The notes under the pieces: generated by a model
What the model was told of the DNA's origin: nothing
Seen by the model: only the letters and a program-made list of their open reading frames with translations
The model's database searches: none
Source of the DNA: Cohnella herbarum
GTDB taxonomy: Bacteria > Bacillota > Bacilli > Paenibacillales > Paenibacillaceae
Assembly: GCF_012849095.1 (NCBI RefSeq)
Contig: NZ_CP051680.1
Coordinates: forward strand, 3,498,501 to 3,562,500
Length of the DNA: 64,000 bases
Direction: 5' to 3'
Part shown: positions 42,536 to 52,171 of the stretch, piece after piece
Numbering within the stretch: the first letter of the stretch is position 1
Layout of the letters: each line of letters starts with the position of its first letter
Made by a program: the position numbers and the translations under genes

Positions 42536-43732
42536 CTAACCTCCATGTGAATCCAGAACGGATGCGCTGAATATTTTTTGAAGCATTAACGTAGCCGAGC
42601 CGTACAAAGCCCCTTTCTCGCCGAAGGAAGCTTGCAGAACCCTCTCTCTCGTAAACTTGAACGGAAACGGAAAGCTTTCAAGCGCCGCTCTCAGCTTCTC
42701 CGTAAGTTTGGCGGAACGATTCATCCAGCCTTCAAGAACGACGACCTCGGGACTGATGAAATTAACCGTGCTTGCGATCGTTAACCTTGTCACGCTAATG
42801 ATATGGTCGAATACCGGTTCCAACCAACTCTCGCCCTCTTCGTAGCGAGCGATAACCTCGTCGAAAGATTCAGGGATCGCCAAACCTTGTTCCTTGGCGA
42901 GGAATTGGCATTTGTTCAGAATGAACGGGCTGGTGAGAACCGTTTCCACGCAACCGATTTGACCGCAATTACAGATTTTCCCGTTAGGATCGACCGGAAT
43001 ATGACCGATTTCGCCCGCCGCTCCGTTATATCCCGAATGAATTTGCGAATTCAGGATAATTCCCGCTCCGATGCCTTCGTTGATCGTTAGATAGAGCAGA
43101 CTGCTCTTATCTTTGCCTGCTCCGAAATAATGCTCGGCGAAAGCGGCCGCGTTGGAATCGTTAACGATTCTGACGGGAACGTTCGGGAACACTTCCGAAA
43201 TTTGTTTTCTCAGGTTGAAATTCGAAAGCTTCAAGAAGCTGGAATAGAGGACGGTCTCTTCGTTCTCGTCGATAATTCCCGGAGTCGATATCCCGATCCC
43301 CATAATCAACTCTGCATTTAAGGATTCAACCTGGTTCATGCAATCTTTCAGCGCGGCGTTGATCTGTTCAGCCAAGGAATCGTTGCCGATCGCTATCGTA
43401 GTCTTCATCTCGGTAATGCATTGCCCGTGAAGGTTCATCACTGCGCAGATTAACGATTGATTCCCTATCGAGATTCCGATGACGTATCCGCCGTTTTTGT
43501 TGATCTGCAGAGATATCGCTCTTCTTCCCGCTCCGGATGACGGCTTCTCGCCGACTTCTTCTACGAAGTTCTTTGCCATTAATTGTTCTATAAGGACGGA
43601 AACCGTCGTAGCGCTAAGTTTTGTCATCTTTGTGAGCTCGGCCCGGGTGATTCTCCCCGATCTATGAAGCAAATTCATGATCATCGCCGTATTAATTTCC
43701 TTCATTAACTGCAAGTTTCCCTTTATGCGCAA
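42536..43732 (-). CDS. ROK-family transcriptional repressor (NagC/XylR type)
   Basis: 398 residues: winged helix-turn-helix (RITRAELTKMTKLSATTVSV, about 28-47) and a ROK domain with NDSNAAAFAE and the zinc block CNCGQIGCVE. It lies immediately upstream of the ROK kinase and may repress this operon until sugar binds. TTG at 43732 is about 11 bases after AGGAGG. The target operator is not identified; a near-symmetric AT-rich stretch lies at 43775-43800. Confidence 0.88.
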   Translation of the reverse strand: MRIKGNLQLMKEINTAMIMNLLHRSGRITRAELTKMTKLSATTVSVLIEQLMAKNFVEEVGEKPSSGAGRRAISLQINKNGGYVIGISIGNQSLICAVMNLHGQCITEMKTTIAIGNDSLAEQINAALKDCMNQVESLNAELIMGIGISTPGIIDENEETVLYSSFLKLSNFNLRKQISEVFPNVPVRIVNDSNAAAFAEHYFGAGKDKSSLLYLTINEGIGAGIILNSQIHSGYNGAAGEIGHIPVDPNGKICNCGQIGCVETVLTSPFILNKCQFLAKEQGLAIPESFDEVIARYEEGESWLEPVFDHIISVTRLTIASTVNFISPEVVVLEGWMNRSAKLTEKLRAALESFPFPFKFTRERVLQASFGEKGALYGSATLMLQKIFSASVLDSHGG

Positions 43733-43874
43733 AGCCCACCTACCCTCCTAACCGAACTTCATTCTACACAGTTTATCATAAAATCGAATTATTTAATTCA
43801 CTGGACTTAATTAATTCCGCCAACCCTATTTCTCTCGCTTAACCTGGCAAAACCGAATTAAATTCCGTCCGCTC

Positions 43875-45467
43875 TCAACTCACCGTCTTTATCCAATCTC
43901 TGGCTTGTTTAGCAGGGAGCGGCTTGCTGAACAAGTAACCTTGGATGCAATCGCATTCGTATTTCTTCAAATAGTCCAACTGCGCGTACGTTTCAACGCC
44001 TTCCGCCACCACCTTGATTCCCAATCCCTGGGCCAATCGGATGACGAGTCCGGTTAACGGTTGGTGATCCATGTTGTCCGGAATTTGCTCGATGAAGCTC
44101 TTGTCGATCTTAAGCGTCGTAATCGGAAGCTTCATAAGATGACTAAGCGACGAGAACCCTCTGCCGAAGTCGTCCAATGCGATGTTCACGCCGTGCTCTT
44201 TCAGTCGGGAGAGCTTGTCCGCAATCTGATCCAAAGATTCGATGACCATTGATTCCGTCACCTCGAGTTCCAAGTAACGCGGATCCAATCCCGTTTCGCG
44301 CAAAACATTCATGACCGTTTCGACGTAACGATGCCCCAGCAATTGGACGACGGACACGTTCACGGAGACGATCGGCGCAAGGTGACCGGCCTCATGGACG
44401 GTCTTGATGAATTCGCAAGCCGTACGGAGAACCCATTCCCCGATCGGAACGATCAGATGCGTTTCCTCGGCGATCTTAATGAATTGATCGGGCGGAATGA
44501 AGCCGAGTTCGGGACTGTTCCATCGGATTAAAGCTTCGAACCCCGCCGCGTCGGAGCTGCCTAGGTGAATCTGCGGCTGATAGTGAAGCACGAACTCCCC
44601 GTTATCCATAGCGAAGCGAAGAAGACGTTCCATTTCCGCCCTATGTTGAAGAGGAACGCTTAAAGCGTCCTCGTAGAAAGCGAAGCTATTTTTTCTGTTC
44701 CGCTTCACCTGGTAAAGGGCGATATCCGCGTTCTTCAGCAATTGATCCAGCGTACGGCCATGCGTCGGAAAATGCGAGATCCCCACGCTGCATGTCATAT
44801 GCATCCTGTGTTCGCCAACCGCGAAAGAGCTCTCGAACAAATCCATCAGCATCTCGACCCTCACCTGCAATCGATCCTTGGATTGTCGGGTCACGACGAC
44901 CCACTCGTCGCCTCCAAGCCGGTAAAGCTGCTCTGCGGGATTAAGCCAGTCGGTTAACCGAGCAGAGATTTCCTTAATTAGCCGGTCGCCGAATGCATGC
45001 CCCAGCGTGTCATTGACGTATTTGAAATCATCCAAATCAATGTAAAACAGAGATACGTCCTTTAATATTCGCAAGTTCTCATACAAAGCCAGTCGATTCG
45101 AAAGTCCGGTGAGTTGATCGCGAAAAGCAACCTGGCGAAGCTCTTCCCGGCTTTGCAGCAATTGCGAGTATTGATGTTGGAGCTTACGTTCCGTCACGCT
45201 CATGCGGAAGGTGGTCCGATAAATCAGATAGAATAGCAGCAAAGCCGTCATTCCGATATAAAACCAACCCTTGATTAAGCTAAAACGGGCAAACAGCTCT
45301 TTGTTCGGCACAAGGGCATTCAAAGCCTGATCCGAGAACAAGATCCACAATGCTCCGCAGATCAAATATACCAATGATATTCTTAACGATGCCGCGAACG
45401 GCAAGCCGGCCTGCAACTTTGTTGAATGATTCGGCTTCCGATCTTGGTATTGAACTTGCTCCCTCAT
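43875..45467 (-). CDS. GGDEF-EAL protein, cyclic-di-GMP turnover
   Basis: About 530 residues. Two membrane helices near the N-terminus, then GGDEF with site RLGGDEW (last residue Trp instead of Phe), then EAL domain with FEALIRW, EVTESMVI and DDFGRGFSSL. The EAL active-site residues are present, so phosphodiesterase activity is likely; cyclase activity is possible but uncertain. ATG at 45467 follows GGGGAGG; upstream ATG at 45560 lacks a good site. Confidence 0.9.
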   Translation of the reverse strand: MREQVQYQDRKPNHSTKLQAGLPFAASLRISLVYLICGALWILFSDQALNALVPNKELFARFSLIKGWFYIGMTALLLFYLIYRTTFRMSVTERKLQHQYSQLLQSREELRQVAFRDQLTGLSNRLALYENLRILKDVSLFYIDLDDFKYVNDTLGHAFGDRLIKEISARLTDWLNPAEQLYRLGGDEWVVVTRQSKDRLQVRVEMLMDLFESSFAVGEHRMHMTCSVGISHFPTHGRTLDQLLKNADIALYQVKRNRKNSFAFYEDALSVPLQHRAEMERLLRFAMDNGEFVLHYQPQIHLGSSDAAGFEALIRWNSPELGFIPPDQFIKIAEETHLIVPIGEWVLRTACEFIKTVHEAGHLAPIVSVNVSVVQLLGHRYVETVMNVLRETGLDPRYLELEVTESMVIESLDQIADKLSRLKEHGVNIALDDFGRGFSSLSHLMKLPITTLKIDKSFIEQIPDNMDHQPLTGLVIRLAQGLGIKVVAEGVETYAQLDYLKKYECDCIQGYLFSKPLPAKQARDWIKTVS

Positions 45468-45580
45468 GGCTCGGCCTCCCCTGCGTTGAGATGCACGGGC
45501 TGTGTTCTCCGCGACGACCTTTAGTAACACAATTCTCCATAAAACAAGGGAATCCTTCACGCTCGATCAAACTCCTACTA

Positions 45581-47131
45581 TTAGGAAGAAACCGTATTCG
45601 AAGGCGACTCGGTATGCGAGGTCCTTTTTCTTCGAGTGAGCTTCCATTTCCGTGAAGATACGGCAAGAGATGTACAGCCAAAGCTAGCTATTACAATAAA
45701 GAAAGGAAGGACATCCAATCGATAACGAGTTTGAATTTCAATGATCAAATGAAGCGCCGAATAGGCTAGTAAAAGTAATATTGGAAACGATATAGCCGAT
45801 ATTCGCCAAGTCGATAGGAGTGTTCCCGCGCCTCCGGAACGAGTGCTTTTCCATTGGTGAAACAATAGCATGATTATCGAAAACCATCCGAAGAGAGCAT
45901 ACGCCGCATATTGACTTCTTTCGACCGCAACTAGCTTCAATTGCCAATCGTACGTATTTTCGATCGCTCCTAAGCTCCAATTCACCGAATCATCCGTGCC
46001 TGCCCACATTATGGACCATTTTTCCAGGAAAAGCGCAGCAACTTCAACCGGATCGTTTAGCCGTTCCTTTAGGATCGCTAACTCCACTTCATTCCGTTCG
46101 GGACCCAAAGGATAATTCACTACGTACCGAGCATCTTTATCGTTCCATTGTCCTCCCGATTCCGCATTTAACCCCACCATGAATTTCCAGTAGGGTTCCT
46201 GGTTCGAGTTTAGCTTTAATTCCGTTATACCGGCAGCGATCAAGGAATAGCTAACGAGCTGTTGTACGACGATATATACAGCGATGAAACTCGCGCCTTT
46301 TTTGACAATCGTGCCGACTCGTTGCTGCCATCTTCCCGCTTTCATCGATTCGAACAAAACGACGAACAACAAAAATATACCAACATAAAAGGAGCCCATA
46401 GGACGGAAAACCGACCCTAGAGCAAAGCACAAGGCGACCGCCATCGAGCCCGATATTCCGTTTCTTCCTCTATGCGTCACGGCGATGCAGCAACCTGCCG
46501 CGAATAACAACGTCGATAGATGCTGGTTCGTTAGTACCGAGCTCATAATGATATTAGGAATGTAAGTCGCATACATAAGTCCGGCTATTCGCCCGCTCGT
46601 TTCCCCGAATAGGCTTGCCGCCATACGGTACACGATCCATACGGTCAGCGTCTCGAACAATGCGTTAAATAGCTTAAGCGGAACTAATGAAGCTCCGAAA
46701 ATCCGCACAATTAATCCTTCATATAAAGTGTAGCCCAGTTGGTAAACCCATCGGATATAATAATCCATTTTACTGAATGAAAAATCCCCGTCGGCAGCCT
46801 TAATCGCATAATCGTACATCACCTTAAAGTCCGACACGGGCTGGGTGTCCACGGATAGAACCCATGCAACCCGGGAACCCAGCGCGATAACAATCAAAAC
46901 AACAGCGTAAATCCCCCGGGAAATCGGACGGTTAAGCCAGCGTGAGATCACCCCGTACCCAATAACCGCGCTAAGCGTAAATCCTACAGTGGCGGTGATC
47001 GAACCCGTTACTCTTATTCTATCGAGAAGAGCGATTATGACTATGGATATAAAGAACAAAAGGCCAGACCACATCAAAATTCTCATTGCGTTTAAGGGTA
47101 CGGGATGACTTCGTTGTCCGTGATCGTTCAT
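45581..47131 (-). CDS. GT-C fold membrane glycosyltransferase (family-39 like)
   Basis: 516 residues with about ten to twelve membrane helices. Near the start of the first large loop, SDFKVMYDYA carries the Asp typical of GT-C enzymes that use polyprenyl-phosphate sugars. The target (protein, lipid or teichoic-acid type) is unknown. It is followed by the GGDEF-EAL gene after 113 bp; no functional link is implied. Confidence 0.75.
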   Translation of the reverse strand: MNDHGQRSHPVPLNAMRILMWSGLLFFISIVIIALLDRIRVTGSITATVGFTLSAVIGYGVISRWLNRPISRGIYAVVLIVIALGSRVAWVLSVDTQPVSDFKVMYDYAIKAADGDFSFSKMDYYIRWVYQLGYTLYEGLIVRIFGASLVPLKLFNALFETLTVWIVYRMAASLFGETSGRIAGLMYATYIPNIIMSSVLTNQHLSTLLFAAGCCIAVTHRGRNGISGSMAVALCFALGSVFRPMGSFYVGIFLLFVVLFESMKAGRWQQRVGTIVKKGASFIAVYIVVQQLVSYSLIAAGITELKLNSNQEPYWKFMVGLNAESGGQWNDKDARYVVNYPLGPERNEVELAILKERLNDPVEVAALFLEKWSIMWAGTDDSVNWSLGAIENTYDWQLKLVAVERSQYAAYALFGWFSIIMLLFHQWKSTRSGGAGTLLSTWRISAISFPILLLLAYSALHLIIEIQTRYRLDVLPFFIVIASFGCTSLAVSSRKWKLTRRKRTSHTESPSNTVSS

Positions 47132-47275
47132 ATGTTTTGTACTCCTCCTCCTCGCTCCTCATCCATTATAGCTTTTCGCAAGTTGGATAAATTTCAGGAA
47201 TGAAACGATATTGTGACAAAATAAAATGCCTATTGAAATGGCAGAGCAATAAGATTATGATAGGGACATCGAAAG

Positions 47276-47295
47276 AATGTGAATTAAATCACATT
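47276..47295. promoter_or_regulatory. FNR-type box 1
   Basis: Perfect dyad AATGTGA-ATTAAA-TCACATT. TGTGA-N6-TCACA is the Bacillus FNR consensus and also the Crp consensus of other bacteria. It lies 125 bp upstream of the NADH oxidase gene start. Confidence 0.65.
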
Positions 47296-47300
47296 ATCGG

Positions 47301-47354
47301 TTTGGTGTTTGGTGTTTGGTGCTTGGTTCTTGGTGCTTGGTGTTTGGTGCTTGG
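47301..47354. repeat. Heptanucleotide tandem repeat
   Basis: About seven imperfect copies of TTTGGTG (some CTTGGTG or CTTGGTT) between the two FNR-type boxes. Confidence 0.85.
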
Positions 47355-47380
47355 TATCGATGCTGCTCCGCACCTTATTA

Positions 47381-47396
47381 TGTGAAATAAATCACA
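47381..47396. promoter_or_regulatory. FNR-type box 2
   Basis: TGTGA-AATAAA-TCACA, 23 bp before the NADH oxidase ATG. A position this close to the start suggests repression, or activation from box 1, depending on the promoter. No clear -35/-10 was found. Confidence 0.6.
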
Positions 47397-47419
47397 ATAC
47401 TATCTAGGAGGAACCCTCT

Positions 47420-48760
47420 ATGAAAATCATCGTTATTGGTTGCACCCATGCCGGAACGGCTACCGTTACCCAAATGGCTAAGCTTTACCCTGATGCCGAT
47501 ATTACCGTATACGAGCGTAATGATAACGTATCTTTCCTATCGTGCGGCATTGCGCTTCATGTCGGGGGCGTCGTTAATAATGCGGAGCAGCTTTTCTATT
47601 CGAACCCTGAACAATTGAAAAGACTCGGCATCAACACAAAAATGCGCCATGACGTCCTCAGCATCAATACGGATCGAAAAACCGTAAGAGTACGCAACCT
47701 CGTAACCAGAGAAACCAACATTGACACTTATGACAAGTTGGTAGTGACAACGGGCTCGTGGCCGATTATTCCGCAAATGGAAGGCATCGGGTTGGACAAC
47801 ATTTTACTATGCAAAAATTACGCGCATGCCCAGACCATCATTCAAAAAGCCGAAAGCGCAAGAAAGATCGTCGTCGTAGGCGCCGGATATATCGGAATCG
47901 AGCTTGTGGAAGCTTTCGAGCAATTAGGCAAACAGGTTACTTTGATCGATAATACGCCGCGCGTACTGTTCAAGTATTTGGATGAGCCCTTTACGGATCT
48001 GGTGGAAACCGAGTTAAAAACACGGGGAGTCGAGTTAGCGCTCGGACAGTGCGTTACAGCATTTACCGGAGAAAATAATCAGGTTCATAAAGTCACGACG
48101 ACCGCCGGTCAATACGAAGCCGATCTTGTTATTCTTTGCATCGGATTCCGCCCTAATACGGCTTTGCTGCAAGATCAAGTGGAAATGCTCCCTAACGGCG
48201 CTATCCTCGTTGATGAATACATGCGCACGAGTTGTCCGGATGTATATGCCGCCGGCGATAGCTGCGCGATCCGGTTTAACCCGACCGGCAAACACGCTTA
48301 CATTCCTCTGGCCACGAACGCCGTCCGGATGGGAACGCTCGTTGCCCGCAATTTGATTAAACCAACGATTAAGTACCTAGGAACGCAAGGCACTTCGGGA
48401 ATTAAGATTTTCGACTATAATATCGCATCGACGGGGATGACGGAACAAGCCGCTCTTGACGCGGGAATGAATGTGAAAGAAATCACAATAAACGACGACT
48501 ACCGTCCGGATTTCATGCCTACGCATGAAAAAGCGTTGTTGAAGGTCGTTTACGAAGAAGAAAGCGGAAGAATCGTCGGCGCGCAGGTTCTATCGAAAGC
48601 GGATCTGACGCAATCGATCAACACCCTATCGGTATGTATCCAGAACAACATGACGATGGACGAGCTCGGATTCGTCGACTTCTTCTTCCAACCTCATTAC
48701 AACAAACCTTGGAACTTGCTGAACCAAGCGGGTTTGCAAGCCTATTCGACGGTCGGTTGA
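47420..48760 (+). CDS. FAD-dependent NADH oxidase / CoA-disulfide reductase family
   Basis: 446 residues. FAD motif IIVIGCTHAGTATV, single redox-active Cys in NVSFLSCGIAL (residue 42 region), second Rossmann motif IVVVGAGYIGIEL and FAD-contact AAGDSCAI. The lone Cys42 matches the Nox and CoADR group, which reduce oxygen to water or CoA disulfide. Two FNR-type boxes upstream imply control by oxygen. ATG at 47420 follows AGGAGG. Confidence 0.9.
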   Translation: MKIIVIGCTHAGTATVTQMAKLYPDADITVYERNDNVSFLSCGIALHVGGVVNNAEQLFYSNPEQLKRLGINTKMRHDVLSINTDRKTVRVRNLVTRETNIDTYDKLVVTTGSWPIIPQMEGIGLDNILLCKNYAHAQTIIQKAESARKIVVVGAGYIGIELVEAFEQLGKQVTLIDNTPRVLFKYLDEPFTDLVETELKTRGVELALGQCVTAFTGENNQVHKVTTTAGQYEADLVILCIGFRPNTALLQDQVEMLPNGAILVDEYMRTSCPDVYAAGDSCAIRFNPTGKHAYIPLATNAVRMGTLVARNLIKPTIKYLGTQGTSGIKIFDYNIASTGMTEQAALDAGMNVKEITINDDYRPDFMPTHEKALLKVVYEEESGRIVGAQVLSKADLTQSINTLSVCIQNNMTMDELGFVDFFFQPHYNKPWNLLNQAGLQAYSTVG

Positions 48761-48796
48761 TCCAACCGGATTCCCGGCTTCATGTTCTACCCGGAG

Positions 48797-49732
48797 TTAT
48801 TCCGACAAGGATGATCTCGGAATCAAGTAAGGCGTTAATTCAATAGCCGCATCCGTGGCCAGGAACGTATTTCTCGCTTCCGCTTCCAAGACCGCCAGAT
48901 CCTCCGGTTTGTAGCGGGAGCTGAAGTGCGTAAGGATCAGCCGTCCAACCTCCGCATCCCGCGCGGTTTCCGCAGCCTGCACCGAGGTGGCGTGACCGTA
49001 TTCATCGGCTTTATCGGCGAGATCATGCGCGAACGTCGCCTCGTGAACCAACAGATCCGCGCCTTGCGCCAGCTTCACGGCATTGGGGCATGGCTTCGTA
49101 TCCCCCAATACCACGACGACGCGACCGGCTATCGGATGGCCGACCACATTCGATGAGCGAACCGTCCGCCCGTCTTCCAATACCACGTCTTCGCCCGATT
49201 TCAGCCTGCCGTAAGCGGGACCTGAAGGAACGCCCAACTCGGCAAGCAACCGAGTATTGAGGGCTCCGACTCTAGGAAGCTCGACGACTCTGTATCCGAA
49301 GCTATCGATCCGGTGATCCAATAGGGCTGCTTCTACGCTGAAAGCCCCATCCTCGAACACCGTTCCTTCCTCGATTTCACGAATGTGCAAAGGATACCCC
49401 AAATGAGTTTCGGAAATCCGCAACGCGGTTTCGGTAAACTCGCGCAGTCCCGGCGGTCCGTACAGCTCCAACGGTTCGGTTCCGCCTAGCGACGCCCTGC
49501 TGCTTAATATACCCGGAAGTCCGAAGAGATGATCGCCGTGAAGGTGAGTAATGAACAGCTTCTCTAAGCGGCTTAATCGGAAAGGCGTGCTCAACAACTG
49601 ATGCTGAGTCCCTTCCCCGCAATCGAACAACCAGAACGTTCCCCTATCCTGCGGCATGCGCAGCGCGATGGACGTCACGTTCCTACCCGAAATAGGCATG
49701 CCGGCGCTTGTTCCTAAGAACCAAAGCTCCAT
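48797..49732 (-). CDS. rnz: Ribonuclease Z
   Basis: 311 residues. FLGTSAGMPISGRNVTS and ITHLHGDHLFGLPGIL (HxHxDH) with LDHRIDSFGYRV, LGDTKPCP and LTHFSSRY are the RNase Z signature. It matures the 3-prime ends of tRNA. ATG at 49732 follows GGGGGAAGG. Converges with the oxidase gene. Confidence 0.95.
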   Translation of the reverse strand: MELWFLGTSAGMPISGRNVTSIALRMPQDRGTFWLFDCGEGTQHQLLSTPFRLSRLEKLFITHLHGDHLFGLPGILSSRASLGGTEPLELYGPPGLREFTETALRISETHLGYPLHIREIEEGTVFEDGAFSVEAALLDHRIDSFGYRVVELPRVGALNTRLLAELGVPSGPAYGRLKSGEDVVLEDGRTVRSSNVVGHPIAGRVVVVLGDTKPCPNAVKLAQGADLLVHEATFAHDLADKADEYGHATSVQAAETARDAEVGRLILTHFSSRYKPEDLAVLEAEARNTFLATDAAIELTPYLIPRSSLSE

Positions 49733-49852
49733 TTCCTTCCCCCCTCACGGGTATAGCTTGTGCCATGTGCGTGCTCTTTAATCTATGCAACTCACCCACC
49801 GGCACATCATGCCACTTCTCGCAGCAAGCTGCGGAAAATGAACCGGAAGCGA

Positions 49853-50071
49853 TTAAACCCCGGTACGCCGCTTTTGATTATTTTGCACCTTGTGAATCTG
49901 AGTTTTCATTTTCTTGCCATCCGTCGAGTGATTGCCTTGTCGCCCGTTCGCTTGCTGCTGCGCCTGTTTTTTTCTCTCCAGAATACGTTTGATCGCGTCT
50001 GCCTGACTCGGCTTCTTCGATTGGTCCGCGTCGACGTTAGGGTCGACGCGATTTGTATGATTGTCGCTCAT
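49853..50071 (-). CDS. Small basic protein of unknown function
   Basis: 72 residues rich in Lys, Gln and Asn, with the core DAIKRILERKKQAQQQ. ATG at 50071 follows GGGGTG by seven bases, so it is probably expressed. I do not recognise the family. No signal peptide, no membrane segment. It lies between divergent and convergent genes without a clear partner. Confidence 0.55.
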   Translation of the reverse strand: MSDNHTNRVDPNVDADQSKKPSQADAIKRILERKKQAQQQANGRQGNHSTDGKKMKTQIHKVQNNQKRRTGV

Positions 50072-50265
50072 TTGATCACCCCATATCCGTTTTACTTGTC
50101 TATTTTACAACATCGAAGCCCTTTCATCATCATCTAAATCTATTCCCCATTTCCCATCGTTCGATCCGAGAGATTCTCCCGATCGATCGGAAAGAAATTC
50201 CAACACAATTGGACAATAATCCTTATAATAGAGTAGATAGCAATTATACTTGCGGGGTGTAAGCG

Positions 50266-50646
50266 ATGAGATTTATAGGTTTGTTACTCGTTTGCTGTCT
50301 TATTTTGACGGCCTGCGGCAATGGCTCGAAATCAAACTCCAGCGATAATGCGCACGCAGCCCATAAACCGACGTTGGATGTCAAACTGAACGTCACTGGA
50401 AATCAGGTTACCGTAACCGTGGACACGGACATGACGATCTCGCCGGAGCACTATGGCAAGGGACGCAAAGCAGGAGAAGGACATATCCATATGTATTTGG
50501 ACGACCAAAATAAAATCAGCGTTACGGAGGGTCAACACGTGTTCTCCGATCTTACCTCCGGCAAGCATAAATTAAAAGTATCCTTGCACAACAATGATCA
50601 CACCCCGTATGACGTGACTGAAACCTACGACTTCGATATTCAATAA
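50266..50646 (+). CDS. Small secreted lipoprotein
   Basis: 126 residues with lipobox LTAC (Cys17), a His- and Ser-rich tether and one beta-sandwich-like domain containing GEGHIHMYLDD, SEGQHVF-like and LHNNDHTPYD segments. The many His residues may bind metal. ATG at 50266 follows GGGGTG. It precedes a sensor kinase by 24 bp and may be its cotranscribed accessory; the function is unknown. Confidence 0.75.
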   Translation: MRFIGLLLVCCLILTACGNGSKSNSSDNAHAAHKPTLDVKLNVTGNQVTVTVDTDMTISPEHYGKGRKAGEGHIHMYLDDQNKISVTEGQHVFSDLTSGKHKLKVSLHNNDHTPYDVTETYDFDIQ

Positions 50647-50670
50647 CTTCCTTAATACAGGAGAAACGTC

Positions 50671-52167
50671 ATGCACAGAAAACTAAGCCTGCAAAGTCGA
50701 ATTATCATTCTCGTCACCACCGTAACCGTCCTCTTGATGTCCGTTATCGTCTGGTTCGATTCCTACAGCCTGCAGAAATCCGTCGAAGAAACCTACGTAA
50801 GCCAATTGGACGGGATGACGACGGCCATCAACGGCAGATATGAAGAATCCCACTCCATACAAGACGTCCAGCAAATATTCGACTATATCCAGTACAAAGA
50901 CGGCAACGTATTGCAGCTTACCCTGTACGGAGAAGACGAAGTTCTGGCCTCGACGGACCGCAATTTGATCGGTCAACCCGCCCCGCCAGGACTGCTGCAT
51001 GCGCTCGAGCTTGAAAAAACGCTCGTCGATCGCATCCGTCACGATGACGACGGCATTCCCAAAGACAAGCTTACGGCACCGCTTAAGGAAGACGGCGTGA
51101 CCATCGGGGCCATCGAATTGCTCGTGAACACTTCCGAAAGCAGGGAGTTGATTCAAGACCGAATCCAATTCATCATCGGCGTCGGACTATCGATATCCGT
51201 GCTCCTGTTGTTCGCATTGTCCCTTATCATCCGCAAATTGCTGATCCGTCCGTTATTGAAAATTCGGGAAGCCGCCATCTCCGTGAAAAAAGGCTCTGCC
51301 TACAAGGAGATCGTCCTCGACTCCAGCCAGGAGATTAACGAGGTTGCCTCAGCCTTCAACGAAATGGTTCATAATCTGGAAGGCCGATACAAAGAGCTCC
51401 AGCTCGCGCAGAAGCAGCTCGTGGAATCCGAGAAGATGGTCGCGCTAGGCAATCTGGTTGCCGGGGTATCGCATGAGATCAACACGCCGATCGGAATCGG
51501 CGTTACGGCGGCCTCGTACATGGACGAGAAGTCCAAAGCTTTCCTAGCCCTGTTCCAAGACGGCAAAATGAAACGGTCGGACCTCGAAGACTATCTCAAG
51601 ACCGTTCGGGAGACGACTGGGATGATCCAAAGTAATCTATTCCGTGCTTCTGAGCTCATACGAAGCTTCAAGCAAGTCGCCGTGGACCGTTCTATCGATA
51701 CCAAGCGCAGGTTCATGATGAAGGAATATATCCAGGAAGTCCTTATTAGTCTTCAACCTAATCTGAAGAAAACGAAACATCGGGTTTCGCTAACCGGCAA
51801 GGAAGAGCTCTTGCTATTCAGCGATCCCGGCGCAATCTCGCAAATCATCACTAACTTAATCATGAATTCGATTATCCACGCTTACTCGCAGGAAGACGTA
51901 GGCCATATCCAGATCGACGTGACCTCTCATCTCAACGAGCTTACATTGCACTATTCGGACGACGGAAAAGGCATGTCCCAGGAAATCGTCGATCAAATTT
52001 TCAATCCTTTCTTCACGACGAACCGGGGCGGCGGCGGTACCGGACTAGGCATGCATATCGTCTACAATCTAGTCACGCAGTCTTTGTACGGAACGATTAG
52101 ATGCGAGAGCACCGTAGGCGAAGGTACGCATTTTATTATCCAAATTCCAATGATGAACGAGGGATGA
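50671..52167 (+). CDS. Membrane sensor histidine kinase
   Basis: 498 residues. Two membrane helices (about 10-30 and 168-190), an extracellular sensor, HAMP (about 191-245), a phospho-acceptor block AGVSHEINTPIG and an HATPase domain with NLIMNSIIHAYS, DDGKGMS and GGTGLGMHIV. The next gene encodes its likely partner, four bases downstream. AGGAG precedes the ATG at 50671. Confidence 0.9.
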   Translation: MHRKLSLQSRIIILVTTVTVLLMSVIVWFDSYSLQKSVEETYVSQLDGMTTAINGRYEESHSIQDVQQIFDYIQYKDGNVLQLTLYGEDEVLASTDRNLIGQPAPPGLLHALELEKTLVDRIRHDDDGIPKDKLTAPLKEDGVTIGAIELLVNTSESRELIQDRIQFIIGVGLSISVLLLFALSLIIRKLLIRPLLKIREAAISVKKGSAYKEIVLDSSQEINEVASAFNEMVHNLEGRYKELQLAQKQLVESEKMVALGNLVAGVSHEINTPIGIGVTAASYMDEKSKAFLALFQDGKMKRSDLEDYLKTVRETTGMIQSNLFRASELIRSFKQVAVDRSIDTKRRFMMKEYIQEVLISLQPNLKKTKHRVSLTGKEELLLFSDPGAISQIITNLIMNSIIHAYSQEDVGHIQIDVTSHLNELTLHYSDDGKGMSQEIVDQIFNPFFTTNRGGGGTGLGMHIVYNLVTQSLYGTIRCESTVGEGTHFIIQIPMMNEG

Positions 52168-52171
52168 CATA

